Assembly: GCA_031404635.1 (NCBI GenBank)
Contig: JANNHY010000338.1
Coordinates: 1 to 25,648 of the forward strand
Reading direction: 5' to 3'
DNA from: JAENVT01 sp031404635
GTDB taxonomy: Bacteria; Actinomycetota; Acidimicrobiia; Acidimicrobiales; Ilumatobacteraceae
Length of the DNA: 25,648 bases
Shown: positions 8,555-16,385 of the stretch, piece by piece
How positions within the stretch are numbered: the first letter of the stretch is position 1
How the letters are laid out: the number at the start of each line of letters is the position of its first letter
Program-made: the position numbers and the translations under genes
The notes under the pieces: model-generated
The model's database searches: none
Told to the model about the DNA's origin: nothing
What the model saw: the letters and a program-made list of their open reading frames with translations, nothing else

Positions 8555-8555
8555 T

Positions 8556-8584
8556 TGGCGCTCGAGGGCTCAGCCTCCGAGCCC
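8556..8584. terminator. Hairpin between convergent genes
   Basis: Bases 8560-8567 (GCTCGAGG) pair with 8574-8582 (CCTCCGAGC) over eight base pairs with one bulged C and a six-base loop. It sits exactly between the stops of flavoprotein B and the leftward MFS gene, so it could end transcription in both directions. There is no U-tract on either strand, so intrinsic termination is uncertain. Confidence 0.35.
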
Positions 8585-9202
8585 GGCGAGGATCTCCTGG
8601 AACGACTTGAGTCCAGCGGCGAGCACTCGCGAGAACTCGGCCAATTGGGTTTGGCTCACATCGAGACTGATCGGAAGGTCGAGCTTCACCGGAACAGTGG
8701 CGTCGAGCGGGATCGTCTCGTGGATGGGCACGGTGACGACGACGTCGATGGGTACTTCGATGTCGACCGGCACCGTCACGTCGAGGGGGATGTCGATCCC
8801 GAACGGGCCGTTGACCGTGATCGTCGTCTGGAACGACTCGTCGATCGGCAGCGTCGTCTTGATCGGCACCTCGATGTCGCGGTCGATCACGACGTTCGTC
8901 GCCAACTCGACGTTCTCGTCGATGGGAACTTTGAACTCGATCGTGGAGTTGCCGAACGACTCGAGGCCGGTGATCGCCTCGTCCAAACCGGCCGACACGT
9001 TCGGAGCCAGGTCGCCGAGCGTGCTCTGGAAGCCTTCGACCTGGGCGGCGAAGATCGCAGCACCGGCCTCCACTCGATCGAGGTCCTGTCTCGTGTCGGT
9101 CAGCTGTGACATGAGGATGGCGATCCACACGAAGGCACCGACGATCAGGAGGCCGAAGCCACCGAGCACGGTGCCGAGATGGCGATGCAACCATGAGGAC
9201 AT
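8570..9202 (-). CDS. Possible independently translated membrane-anchored VPID-repeat protein
   Basis: The last 210 codons of the MFS frame, starting at ATG 9202, look like a complete protein. There is a short basic N-terminus (WLHRH), one membrane helix at residues ~11-33, a helical segment with TDTRQDLDRVEAG that may form a coiled coil, then about nine short beta-like repeats of the VPID type, and an amphipathic C-terminal helix. An AGGAG ribosome site with a five-base spacer precedes the ATG, which is stronger than the site of the MFS gene itself. The protein could therefore be made as a fusion, separately, or both. The repeats would face outside the membrane if the N-terminus is inside. 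I do not recognise a named family. Confidence 0.5.
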   Translation of the reverse strand: MSSWLHRHLGTVLGGFGLLIVGAFVWIAILMSQLTDTRQDLDRVEAGAAIFAAQVEGFQSTLGDLAPNVSAGLDEAITGLESFGNSTIEFKVPIDENVELATNVVIDRDIEVPIKTTLPIDESFQTTITVNGPFGIDIPLDVTVPVDIEVPIDVVVTVPIHETIPLDATVPVKLDLPISLDVSQTQLAEFSRVLAAGLKSFQEILAGLGG

Positions 9203-10783
9203 GGCAACTCCTGTCTGTTCGATCGGGCGTTCCCGAGGCGCTTGTTCAATTTGCTCGCTCTCCGAGTCGGGGGACGGGCGGCGCATTGCCAGCGCCGCGC
9301 CGAGGCCGACCACCGTCACCGCGGCCGTGGCGAGGAAGGTCTCGGCGATGGCCTTCGCCGTCAGCTCCTCGGAGGCGTCGCGAAGTGCCGACTCGAAGCT
9401 GGGATCAGTGAGCGGGGGAAGGGCAATGTCGCCGCGCAAGCTGTTGAAGCGCGCCAGCCCCCACGCGGTGAGGGCGGAGAGCCCGACGCTGAAGCCGAGC
9501 AGCCGCGTCACCATCACCAGCCCGGCGGCCGCTCCCCGCTGATCGGCAGGGGCACCGGCGATTACTGCCGCGCTGGTCGGCGCCACGGTGAGCCCGAAGC
9601 CCGCACCGAGTACGGCCAGCTGCACCGCGATGAGCAGGTACGACGTGTCACCGTCCGATGTGAAGCCCATCGCGATGTAAGCGGCGGTGGCGGCAGCCAG
9701 ACCGGCGACGACGGGCGGGCCGTACCACGTTCGCTCGGTCAGGCGGCCGCCCACGTATGCCGTGAGGGCCATCGATGCGGTCAGCACCGAGAGGACCCAG
9801 CCGGACACGAGCGCCGCTCGGTGAAGATCGACTTCGACCGCGTTGACGAAGATGGGGACGTCGACCATCGCGATCACGAGCGCCGCGCCGACTACGAAGT
9901 TGGCGAGCAAGGCGAGTCGCAGATTGCGGCCGCCGAACAGCCGCGGGTCGATCAACGGGTCGCGGGCGCGCTGCTGGTGCCAGGCGAAGGCGCCCGCCGC
10001 AGCGACGGCGACCGCGTACAGCCAGCGAAGATCTGTGCCGCGTCCGCCGGTGAGTTCGTCGAGGCCGGTGACGCTCTGGATCTCGGCGTTGCCGAGCAAC
10101 GCCAGGTTCAGCGACACCAGAACGACCGTGACGAGCAATGCACCGATCCAATCGATCCGAGACGGCCGCGGCGGCCGGTCGTGATCGGCCAGCACCCGCC
10201 ATGTGACGGCCACTCCGACGATGGCGAGCGGGATGTTGAGCCAGAACTGCCACTGCCACGAAAGGAGGCGTACGAGCATCGCGCCATACAGCGGGCCCCA
10301 CACCCAGCCGAGCGTCTCGATCGCGCCGAGTATGCCAAGGGCCCGGGCCCTGGTGCGCTCCGGGTACACGTCTCCGACCACGGCGAGCGCCACCGGCACC
10401 ATCGCACCCCCACCGATTGCTGTCAGCACGCGGCCGAACAGGAAGGGACCCAGCGACGACGACGTGGGGATGATGATCGTGCCGACGATGAAAAGTGAAT
10501 AGGCCGCGACGAACGTGCGCCGCCGGCCGACGATGTCGCTGATGCGGCCGGCGATCGGCATGACCGCGACGAAGGCGATCAGGTAGGCGTTGACAATCCA
10601 GGCCGCCTCGTCGAGGCCGTCCGGCAGCCCGAGACCGAGGTCGCCGATGATCGGGCGCAGCATCGTCGCCACAACGGTGAGGTCGTCGGCGGCGACGAAC
10701 ACCGCGAAGCCGACGGCCGCCAGGACGGCGCGTGGTGAGGCCGGACGACGTCCAACGGACCGTGGGCTCGCCCCATCATCCAT
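8570..10783 (-). CDS. P55-like (DHA2-type) MFS transporter, frame fused to a repeat-bearing membrane protein
   Basis: A 737-residue reading frame. Residues ~1-515 are a multi-spanning major facilitator transporter: ADDLTVVATMLRPI in helix 1 is the acidic motif of the 14-helix drug:H+ family, and GRISDIVGRRR (79-89) is MFS motif A. It directly follows, with an 8-nt overlap, an LprG-like lipoprotein gene. In Mycobacterium tuberculosis the lprG-Rv1410c (P55) pair works together in exporting triacylglycerol and related lipids. P55 is about 518 residues, which matches the MFS part. The remaining ~210 residues are an extra helix plus a beta-repeat region, described separately. ATG 10783 overlaps the lipoprotein stop and has only a weak ribosome site. 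Lipid export is inferred from the pairing, not from the transporter alone. Confidence 0.85.
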   Translation of the reverse strand: MDDGASPRSVGRRPASPRAVLAAVGFAVFVAADDLTVVATMLRPIIGDLGLGLPDGLDEAAWIVNAYLIAFVAVMPIAGRISDIVGRRRTFVAAYSLFIVGTIIIPTSSSLGPFLFGRVLTAIGGGAMVPVALAVVGDVYPERTRARALGILGAIETLGWVWGPLYGAMLVRLLSWQWQFWLNIPLAIVGVAVTWRVLADHDRPPRPSRIDWIGALLVTVVLVSLNLALLGNAEIQSVTGLDELTGGRGTDLRWLYAVAVAAAGAFAWHQQRARDPLIDPRLFGGRNLRLALLANFVVGAALVIAMVDVPIFVNAVEVDLHRAALVSGWVLSVLTASMALTAYVGGRLTERTWYGPPVVAGLAAATAAYIAMGFTSDGDTSYLLIAVQLAVLGAGFGLTVAPTSAAVIAGAPADQRGAAAGLVMVTRLLGFSVGLSALTAWGLARFNSLRGDIALPPLTDPSFESALRDASEELTAKAIAETFLATAAVTVVGLGAALAMRRPSPDSESEQIEQAPRERPIEQTGVAMSSWLHRHLGTVLGGFGLLIVGAFVWIAILMSQLTDTRQDLDRVEAGAAIFAAQVEGFQSTLGDLAPNVSAGLDEAITGLESFGNSTIEFKVPIDENVELATNVVIDRDIEVPIKTTLPIDESFQTTITVNGPFGIDIPLDVTVPVDIEVPIDVVVTVPIHETIPLDATVPVKLDLPISLDVSQTQLAEFSRVLAAGLKSFQEILAGLGG
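8657..8932 (-). repeat. Tandem 'VPID'-type protein repeats
   Basis: Residues ~91-182 of the internal protein repeat a unit of roughly 8-14 residues around V/I-P-I/V/L-D/K: KVPIDENV, EVPIKTT, LPIDES, IPLDVT, VPVDIE, VPIDVV, VPIHET, IPLDAT, VPVKLD, LPISLD. The alternation of hydrophobic and polar residues suggests a stacked beta structure. At DNA level the units are imperfect, so they diverged long ago and are not a recent slippage product. Confidence 0.65.
9203..9213 (-). promoter_or_regulatory. Internal ribosome binding site within the MFS frame
   Basis: AGGAG on the minus strand at 9212-9208, followed by TTGCC and ATG at 9202. Its sequence and spacing are near ideal. It lies in the low-complexity linker after the last MFS helix (SESEQIEQAPRERPIEQ), where codon constraint on the MFS is low. 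This supports initiation at 9202. Confidence 0.55.
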
Positions 10784-11492
10784 CGAGCTCAGGTGCCTTG
10801 ATCTCGAAGTCGTCTCCGTAGTGACTCAGCTCGAACACCCAGTCGGTGGTCTTGCCCTCGAACACTGTCGAGAACTCGGCCGCAATCACCAGGGCCGTGT
10901 CGCGCGCCAGCCAGAAGTCGATCGTGACGTCCTGGCCACGCACGAGACCCGCCGTGACGATCTCCATCTGTGCTGCCGGCGCGACCGCGCGCACGTGGTA
11001 GCGCTTCCCGCCGCGCTCCTTGACGCCGACGAGGACGACTTCGTTCAACTCGGCCATCAGCGGGCCCCAACCGCGTTCAGGGTCGAAGAATGTCGCCGGG
11101 TCGATGTCGTAGCCGGTTTCGAGCACCTCGAACTTGCCGGTAACGGGATTGGAAAGCCACACCTCTCCGCCAAGCGCAACGGCGCCGAGCTCGGTCGTCA
11201 ACGATCCGTCGACCGTCACGGTGAGCACTGCGTCGGCACTGCCGGGCGCCGAGAACCGGCCTGTGATCTTGTCGAGAGCGAGCGACTCGAACTGGTCGAT
11301 GTAAACGGCGGCACCGGAACGCTGGAGGTCGAAGCGCACGCTCGTCACAACTCCCATCGCCGCGGAAGACGCATCGAGGATCGTGACCGCGTCGGCTGGC
11401 AGCGGGTCACCTTCCGGCTTCGCGTCGCTACCGCATGCGGCGCCGAGCAATCCACACGCAAGGACGAACAGCCAAAGGCTCTTCGAGCGCAT
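10776..11492 (-). CDS. LprG/LppX-like lipoprotein
   Basis: A 238-residue lipoprotein. The signal peptide MRSKSLWLFVLACGLLGAAC ends in the lipobox LGAAC, with Cys20 as the lipidated residue. The mature part opens with PLPADAVTILDASSAAMGVV and has the SVRFDL, ALGGEVWLSNP and DPERGWGPLMAEL stretches that resemble the LppX_LprAFG family, whose members bind lipids in a hydrophobic pocket outside the membrane. The following MFS gene overlaps it by eight bases, reproducing the lprG-P55 operon of mycobacteria, where the lipoprotein passes triacylglycerol from the transporter outward. The ATG at 11492 has GGAGG five bases upstream. The frame further upstream overlaps the ABC permease and is discarded. 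The family assignment is good; the lipid cargo is inferred. Confidence 0.85.
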   Translation of the reverse strand: MRSKSLWLFVLACGLLGAACGSDAKPEGDPLPADAVTILDASSAAMGVVTSVRFDLQRSGAAVYIDQFESLALDKITGRFSAPGSADAVLTVTVDGSLTTELGAVALGGEVWLSNPVTGKFEVLETGYDIDPATFFDPERGWGPLMAELNEVVLVGVKERGGKRYHVRAVAPAAQMEIVTAGLVRGQDVTIDFWLARDTALVIAAEFSTVFEGKTTDWVFELSHYGDDFEIKAPELDG

Positions 11493-11535
11493 CCCTGCCT
11501 CCGATCTGCCCCGACCCGACAGTATCAAGCGGCGT

Positions 11536-12738
11536 CTACCGCACGTTCCGAGCGCGCAACGCTTGCTTCCACCGCAGGCGGGCGCCGCGATGCAGCAGCG
11601 TGCGCGCATAGACCGACCCGGCCAGCCGCAACATCCCGTACGCGGCGGCGATCAGCAAGACGGCCGCGACGACGATCTCTACCACCGACGCCGCACCCGT
11701 GGCGATCCGCAGCGGCATCAGCAGTGGCGTGAACGGAGGCAGCACCGACATCACCCTGGCGGCAGCCGATTCGGTGTTCCCGCTGAGCACGAACACGGCC
11801 GCATAGGCGGCGAAGAACACCATCGAGATCGGAGCGGCTGCGCTCTGAGCGTCCTCGACCCTGGAGACCAATGAACCGGCCAGCGCGAACAAGGTGTTGT
11901 ACAGGATGAACCCGCCGAAGAACCAAAACAGCGTCGACGGCAACGCGACCCAGATGCTCGTCGGCACAGTGATGCCCGAGATTGCCAATGCGATCAGGCC
12001 GGAGACGGTCATCGCGGCAAGTTGAATGAGGGCGAGAACACATAGTCCGAGAACCTTGCCGGTAAGCAGTTGGTGGGCGCGTACATGCGAGAGCAACACC
12101 TCGATCACGCCCGTCGACTTCTCTTCGATGACGCCCATCAGCACATAGCTGCTGAACAGATTGATCGAGAGGAACAGCAGCACGCCGGTCGCCATGCCCA
12201 CGAGTTGACCCAGGTCATCTCCGTCGCCGTCAGGCTCGAGCACCACAAGTTCGAGCGGCGCGGGGGAGAGGATCCCGCGTATGTCGAGCTCATCGAGGCC
12301 GGCGTCGTGCGCGGCCTGTTGGGCGCTGACGCTTCTCCAAGCCGCATCGATGACCGTATCGAGCAACTCTGGCGGGTCGGTCTTCCAGATGACCTGCATT
12401 CCGACGATGTCGATCGCGCCATCCAGCGACTCGTCGCGGAGGCCGGCCTCGGCCTCAACGCGTGACGTCGCGCCCCTCACCTTGACATCGATGTCGAACT
12501 GATCGGCGACCGTGTGCAGCGTGTCCTCGAATCCAATCGAGGAATCACCGATCAGGACGATGTCGTAATTCGGGCGGTCGTCGTCGCCGACTACAGCTGA
12601 CAACACGCCGGCGCCGACGATCAACGCGCACAGGCCAGCCGTCGAGATGACGAACGCGCGTGTTCGAAGCCGCTGGCCGATCTCACGTTGGGCGACTAGG
12701 CGAATCGGGGCAGTGCCGCCCGATGAGGTCCGCCTCAA
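11536..12738 (-). CDS. ABC-2-type transporter permease (NatB-like)
   Basis: A 400-residue permease. One membrane helix lies at residues ~29-51. It is followed by an extracytoplasmic domain of about 130 residues (NYDIVLIGDSS onward), then around five helices in the C-terminal half beginning with LVGMATGVLLFLSINLF. This is the layout of ABC-2 / NatB-like permeases. The motif VIEEKSTGVIEVLLS after the second helix is the family's conserved cytoplasmic loop. The start is TTG at 12738, overlapping the ATPase stop as TTGA, with GAGGTGG just upstream, so the two are translationally coupled. It lies 43 bp before the lipoprotein gene, suggesting that exporter, lipoprotein and MFS form one four-gene unit. 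The substrate is unknown; sodium, drug or lipid export are all reported for relatives. Confidence 0.85.
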   Translation of the reverse strand: MRRTSSGGTAPIRLVAQREIGQRLRTRAFVISTAGLCALIVGAGVLSAVVGDDDRPNYDIVLIGDSSIGFEDTLHTVADQFDIDVKVRGATSRVEAEAGLRDESLDGAIDIVGMQVIWKTDPPELLDTVIDAAWRSVSAQQAAHDAGLDELDIRGILSPAPLELVVLEPDGDGDDLGQLVGMATGVLLFLSINLFSSYVLMGVIEEKSTGVIEVLLSHVRAHQLLTGKVLGLCVLALIQLAAMTVSGLIALAISGITVPTSIWVALPSTLFWFFGGFILYNTLFALAGSLVSRVEDAQSAAAPISMVFFAAYAAVFVLSGNTESAAARVMSVLPPFTPLLMPLRIATGAASVVEIVVAAVLLIAAAYGMLRLAGSVYARTLLHRGARLRWKQALRARNVR

Positions 12739-13652
12739 GATGCCACCTCGGCCGTGGTGTCGTTGCTGCGCCCGACCGACGCAAGGAACACCTCAGAGAG
12801 GTCGGGTGGGGCGAACGAGAACTCGGTCACCCTGCCGTGCATCGACGCTTCGGCGAGCACGTCCCCTGGCTCGGTGGTTGCGGGCACACGCATGCGAACG
12901 TGGCGTGGACCCTGCTCGATCACCTCGACTGCGCCCTCGTATGGCACCCACGAACTCGCCGTGTCGAAGCGAACGTTCGCGTAGCGCACATCGGCACGCT
13001 CGCGAATCTCATTGACATCGCCGTGCAACACGATCCGCCCGCCGTCGATTATCACCACCTGGCGGCTGATGTCGCTGACCAGATCCAACTGGTGGGAACT
13101 GAACAGCACCGCCGAGCCGTGCAGCAACTGTTCATCGAGGATCGACTTCATGTTCTCCACCGCCATCGGGTCGAGTCCGGAGAACGGCTCGTCGAGGATC
13201 AACAGATCGGGGTGATGGACCAGCGAGATCGCCATCTGCACCCGTTGCTGGTTACCGCTCGACAGCGTCTGAACCTCGTCGTCGGCACGCTGGTCGATCG
13301 ACAGGCGCTGCATCCACTCGTCAGCGGCCGCTCTCGCCTCCGCCGCGCTGCGGCCGGCAAGTCGGGCGAAGTAGACGAGTTGGTCGCGCACCGTCATCCG
13401 CGGGTACATCCCGCGTTCTGCCGGCATGTAGCCAAAGCGGCGGCGGGTCTGGGTTGTGACCGGTGAACCGTCCCAGGTCACCTCGCCGGCATCGAGCGCG
13501 ATCAGGCCCATCACCGCCCGCATCGCGGTGGTCTTCCCCGCGCCGTTGGGACCGACGAACCCGACCAACTGACCGCGATCGACTGAGAGGTCAACCCCAT
13601 CGAGCGCTTGGACATCTCCGAACCGCTTGGAGATGCGGCGGATGTCGAGCAT
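12735..13652 (-). CDS. ABC transporter ATP-binding protein (NatA-like)
   Basis: A 305-residue ATPase that powers the adjacent permease. Walker A is GPNGAGKTT at 34-42, the signature is LSSGNQQ at 130-136 (a common variant of LSGGQ in this subfamily), Walker B is LLILDEP from residue 150, and the switch histidine is H187 in SSHQ. The ~90-residue C-terminal part after the ATPase core is typical of NatA/CcmA-like exporters. I take ATG 13652, which gives the canonical MLDIRRISKRFG start; the open frame continues to 14480 but is antisense to the PAP2 gene and not protein-like. No strong ribosome site is seen, so the transcript may have a short leader. It is divergent from the PAP2 gene across about 148 bp. 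Confidence 0.92.
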   Translation of the reverse strand: MLDIRRISKRFGDVQALDGVDLSVDRGQLVGFVGPNGAGKTTAMRAVMGLIALDAGEVTWDGSPVTTQTRRRFGYMPAERGMYPRMTVRDQLVYFARLAGRSAAEARAAADEWMQRLSIDQRADDEVQTLSSGNQQRVQMAISLVHHPDLLILDEPFSGLDPMAVENMKSILDEQLLHGSAVLFSSHQLDLVSDISRQVVIIDGGRIVLHGDVNEIRERADVRYANVRFDTASSWVPYEGAVEVIEQGPRHVRMRVPATTEPGDVLAEASMHGRVTEFSFAPPDLSEVFLASVGRSNDTTAEVAS

Positions 13653-13741
13653 GCAGGCCGCAGTCTTCCCGCGGCTGCCGCTCGCTGTCCAGGCGCCGGA
13701 GCGTGTTCCTGTCGGGCGGAACGCCGCCGGATCGCTGCCTG

Positions 13742-13770
13742 ATACTCTCAGCGCGCCCAACCCGGGGCAA
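13742..13770 (-). promoter_or_regulatory. Weak promoter candidate for the ABC exporter operon
   Basis: On the minus strand TTGCCC (13770-13765) and GAGTAT (13747-13742) are separated by exactly 17 bases, about 90 bases upstream of ATG 13652. The -10 match is poor, so this is a candidate only. The rest of the divergent gap 13653-13800 shows no gene. Confidence 0.2.
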
Positions 13771-13800
13771 TAACCACAGATCCCGCGCAGAGGAGGGCTC

Positions 13801-14454
13801 GTGGCTACCCGACAGCGCACCGACACAAGCACGAGCCGGTCTCGTCGGCGCGGCGACGGCGTGGGCGCCGCTGTGGGGTTCATTGCCCTCGTCGTCGGAA
13901 TGATCCTGGTGAGGAACGGCTCGGTGAGTGGAGCGGAGGAGCGCGTCTTTCGGGCGATCAACGATCTGCCGGAGGCCTTGTATCCGCTGGTCTGGCCCGC
14001 CCAGCAGCTCGGCTCGCTGGTAGTCGGGCCGCTGGTCGCCGTCGCTGCCGTGCTGGTCCGGCGATACCGCCTCGCGCTGGCGGCGGTCGCGGCCACGATC
14101 TCGAAGCTCGCACTCGAGCGGATGGTAAAAGCAATTGTCAGCCGGGAGCGTCCGGGCACGTCGATCGGTCCGGATGTCCATCTGCGCGGCGACGTCCCCC
14201 TGGCGGGCGACAGCTTCGTATCCGGCCACGCCGCACTTGCCGCTGCGCTGGCCGGAATCATTGTGCCGTATCTTCCCGGGCGATGGAAGGTGCTCCCGTG
14301 GGCGGTCGTCGTTCTGGTCGCGTTCGGGCGGGTGTACGTCGGCGCGCACAATCCCCTCGACGTCGTCTGCGGCGTGGGTCTCGGCGTTGCCATTGCATGT
14401 GTCATCAACCTCGCACTCCGTGTGCCGGTGGAGGAGACGGTCGACAATGACTGA
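13801..14454 (+). CDS. PAP2-family membrane phosphatase
   Basis: A 217-residue integral membrane phosphatase of the PAP2 family, which dephosphorylates lipid phosphates such as phosphatidic acid or undecaprenyl pyrophosphate. All three catalytic motifs are intact: K110-x6-R117-P118 (KAIVSRERP), S141-G142-H143 (FVSGH) and R177-x5-H183-x3-D187 (RVYVGAHNPLD). Helices flank them as usual. The start is GTG 13801 with an AGGAGG ribosome site. Its stop overlaps the next gene by eight bases. Together with the flippase-like neighbour it may act in envelope lipid handling. It heads a run of five closely spaced genes ending at 17766. The exact lipid substrate cannot be told. Confidence 0.9.
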   Translation: MATRQRTDTSTSRSRRRGDGVGAAVGFIALVVGMILVRNGSVSGAEERVFRAINDLPEALYPLVWPAQQLGSLVVGPLVAVAAVLVRRYRLALAAVAATISKLALERMVKAIVSRERPGTSIGPDVHLRGDVPLAGDSFVSGHAALAAALAGIIVPYLPGRWKVLPWAVVVLVAFGRVYVGAHNPLDVVCGVGLGVAIACVINLALRVPVEETVDND

Positions 14455-15559
14455 GCCAAGCAGCAACGCTCAACACGCACCGGACCGGCGGTGGTGGCAC
14501 TCCAGATGGTTGCAGGCCGGGGTATCGGTAGCGGTGGTCGTGCTGATCTTCGGATTCCTGTTCCCCAAGCTGGCCGACTACGGCGAGGTGTGGCAGACCG
14601 TTGCCGACATGACGCCGATCGAGTTGTTGACGTTGAGTGGCATAGCCATATGGAACCTGCTCAGCTACTGGCCGGTACTTACGGCAGTCCTGCCCGGCCT
14701 GAGTACTCGGGAAGCTGCGGTCTCCAACCTGGCGTCGACGGCGGTAGCGAACACGCTGCCCGGTGGAGGTGCGCTGGGAATCGGCGTGACGGTCAGGATG
14801 CAGAACTCATGGGGGATCCCAGTCTCGGAAGTCGCCCTCGCCGGTGTGGTGTCAGGTATCTGGAACAATTTCGTCAAGCTCGGTCTGCCGGTCATCGCCC
14901 TTGGCCTGCTGGCCGTCACGGGTGAGGCGGGGATCGGGCTGGCGACCGCCGCCATCGTCGGTCTCGCCGTGCTTGTCGCGGCAATCGTGCTGTTCGCGCT
15001 CGTTCTTCGCAGCGAATCGCTGGCCTGGCGCGTAGGCGAGTTGGCCGGCAAGGTTGCCACCGCCACCGCCCGACCGCTGCGTCGCGGCCCGATGTCAGGA
15101 TGGGGTGACGGCGCAGTTCGATTCCGCGACTCGACGATCGGCCTCCTCACCGGTCGAGCTGTCCGCATCACCCTGGCGACGATCGCCAGCCACCTCTCGC
15201 TGTTCCTCGTGCTGCTCGTCGCCCTGCGCCATGTCGGGGTCTCGAACAACGAGGTGAGCTGGGTGAAGGTGCTCTCGGCTTTTGCGTTCGTACGTCTCCT
15301 CTCGGCCGTTCCGGTCACCCCCGGTGGTCTCGGCGTGGTCGAACTCGGTCTCACCGCGGCGATGGGCTCCGGTTTGCCCGATGCCACCCAGAACCAGATT
15401 GCGGCCGCTGTTCTCGTGTACCGCGCCCTCACCTGGTTCGCGCCCATCCCACTCGGCATGATCTGCTGGATATTCTGGCGTTCGAATACGAGCTGGCGTC
15501 GCACCGTCGACGAACGCGCCCTGTCACACCGCGAGTCGCTCGGCTCCGGAGCCCCGTAG
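14447..15559 (+). CDS. UPF0104 / lysylphosphatidylglycerol-synthase-type flippase-like membrane protein
   Basis: A 370-residue protein with about eight membrane helices, of the LPG_synthase_TM (UPF0104) family. The family landmarks are NTLPGGGALGIGV in the middle and VPVTPGGLGVVELG near the C-terminus, the latter being the most conserved signature. The aminoacyl-transfer domain of MprF is absent, so this is the flippase-like half only; many such stand-alone proteins have unknown substrates. ATG 14447 lies inside the end of the PAP2 gene, which points to coupled translation. The charged tail (ERALSHRESL) is probably cytoplasmic. A lipid-phosphate phosphatase next to a lipid flippase-like protein suggests a shared envelope-lipid role, but that is inference. 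Confidence 0.85.
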   Translation: MTEPSSNAQHAPDRRWWHSRWLQAGVSVAVVVLIFGFLFPKLADYGEVWQTVADMTPIELLTLSGIAIWNLLSYWPVLTAVLPGLSTREAAVSNLASTAVANTLPGGGALGIGVTVRMQNSWGIPVSEVALAGVVSGIWNNFVKLGLPVIALGLLAVTGEAGIGLATAAIVGLAVLVAAIVLFALVLRSESLAWRVGELAGKVATATARPLRRGPMSGWGDGAVRFRDSTIGLLTGRAVRITLATIASHLSLFLVLLVALRHVGVSNNEVSWVKVLSAFAFVRLLSAVPVTPGGLGVVELGLTAAMGSGLPDATQNQIAAAVLVYRALTWFAPIPLGMICWIFWRSNTSWRRTVDERALSHRESLGSGAP

Positions 15560-15566
15560 CGGTCTG

Positions 15567-16385
15567 ATGGGAAGCCTCGCCAACTCCGAGCCGTCGCCGA
15601 ATACGGTGGCACCGGTCGCCCCGGGAGACGCCGGTCTGGAGGCGGTACTTGACGCGACACACCAGTTGTTGTGGATCGAGACGCCGGCCGACGCCGCCGC
15701 CATTGCCCGAAGCCTCATCACGGTCCTCGGCGGTGCGACCATGCCGGCCCGGGCCGCAACCAGCGACGCCTTGCCGGTCGATGTGTCGTTCGGTGACGGG
15801 GAGCCGCTGGTGCCCGTCGCCGCACCCCTGGGCATCGCCAGGATGCTGCTCGAGCGGTACCTTCCCGCTTTCATGGTCGACGCCCAGCGGGCTCTCGAGC
15901 TGGCGAGCAAGACCGAGCGCCTGGCCCAGGATGCTTCCATCGACGCCCTGACCGGGCTGGCCAACCGCCGCATGCTGGACCGATTGCTCGGCCGAGTTCA
16001 TGCCGACGACATCGTCATCATGGTCGACCTCGATCATTTCAAGGCGGTCAACGACACACTCGGACACGCCGAAGGCGACCGGGTCCTGAAGAGCCTGGGT
16101 CGCACGCTCGCCGCCACCTTGCGAGCGAGGGACCACGCCGGAAGGTACGGCGGCGAAGAGTTCGTGGTCGTCCTGGTCGGCGACGGCCAACCGGATCCGT
16201 TCCTCGAGCGTCTCCGCGCCCGATGGGAGGCGGCTCGGCCTCACCCCGTCACGTTCTCGGCCGGCGTCGCACCCGCTCGCCCCGATCCCAAACGAGCGCT
16301 GGAAGCAGCCGATCGAGCGCTGTACCGAGCCAAAGCGTCCGGCCGCGACCAGTGGCAATGGGCGACGAAGGAGGACTACCAATGA
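15567..16385 (+). CDS. GGDEF diguanylate cyclase with I-site
   Basis: A 272-residue soluble diguanylate cyclase making c-di-GMP from two GTP. The catalytic domain spans ~120-268: DALTGLANRR at 126-135, metal ligand D154 in VDLDHFK, and the active loop GGEEF at 195-199. The product-inhibition I-site RxxD is intact (R186-D189), five residues before GGEEF. The ~110-residue N-terminal region is not PAS or GAF by eye; it contains LPVDVSFGDGEPLVPVAAP and ends in a helix leading to the cyclase, so it is probably a sensory or dimerisation segment. The gene starts seven bases after the flippase-like gene with no clear ribosome site and overlaps the ABM gene by ATGA, so it may depend on coupled translation. 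Confidence 0.93.
   Translation: MGSLANSEPSPNTVAPVAPGDAGLEAVLDATHQLLWIETPADAAAIARSLITVLGGATMPARAATSDALPVDVSFGDGEPLVPVAAPLGIARMLLERYLPAFMVDAQRALELASKTERLAQDASIDALTGLANRRMLDRLLGRVHADDIVIMVDLDHFKAVNDTLGHAEGDRVLKSLGRTLAATLRARDHAGRYGGEEFVVVLVGDGQPDPFLERLRARWEAARPHPVTFSAGVAPARPDPKRALEAADRALYRAKASGRDQWQWATKEDYQ

Noticed and set aside
8657..8932. CRISPR-like or simple DNA repeat
   Set aside because: The periodicity is at protein level with diverged DNA units and no constant spacer length, so it is a coding repeat.
9242..10498. A 418-codon plus-strand open frame antisense to the MFS gene
   Set aside because: Its composition is dominated by Arg, Gly, Glu and His and it has no recognisable motif, while the minus strand encodes clear MFS helices.
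13653..14480. N-terminal extension of the ABC ATPase frame (581 codons in all)
   Set aside because: The extra part is antisense to the PAP2 gene, rich in Arg, Ser and Thr, and the canonical ATPase start is at 13652.
14665..15660. A 331-codon minus-strand frame antisense to the UPF0104 gene
   Set aside because: It has no domain and a Ser/Arg/Thr/Pro-rich composition; the plus strand has membrane helices and the PGGLGVVE signature.
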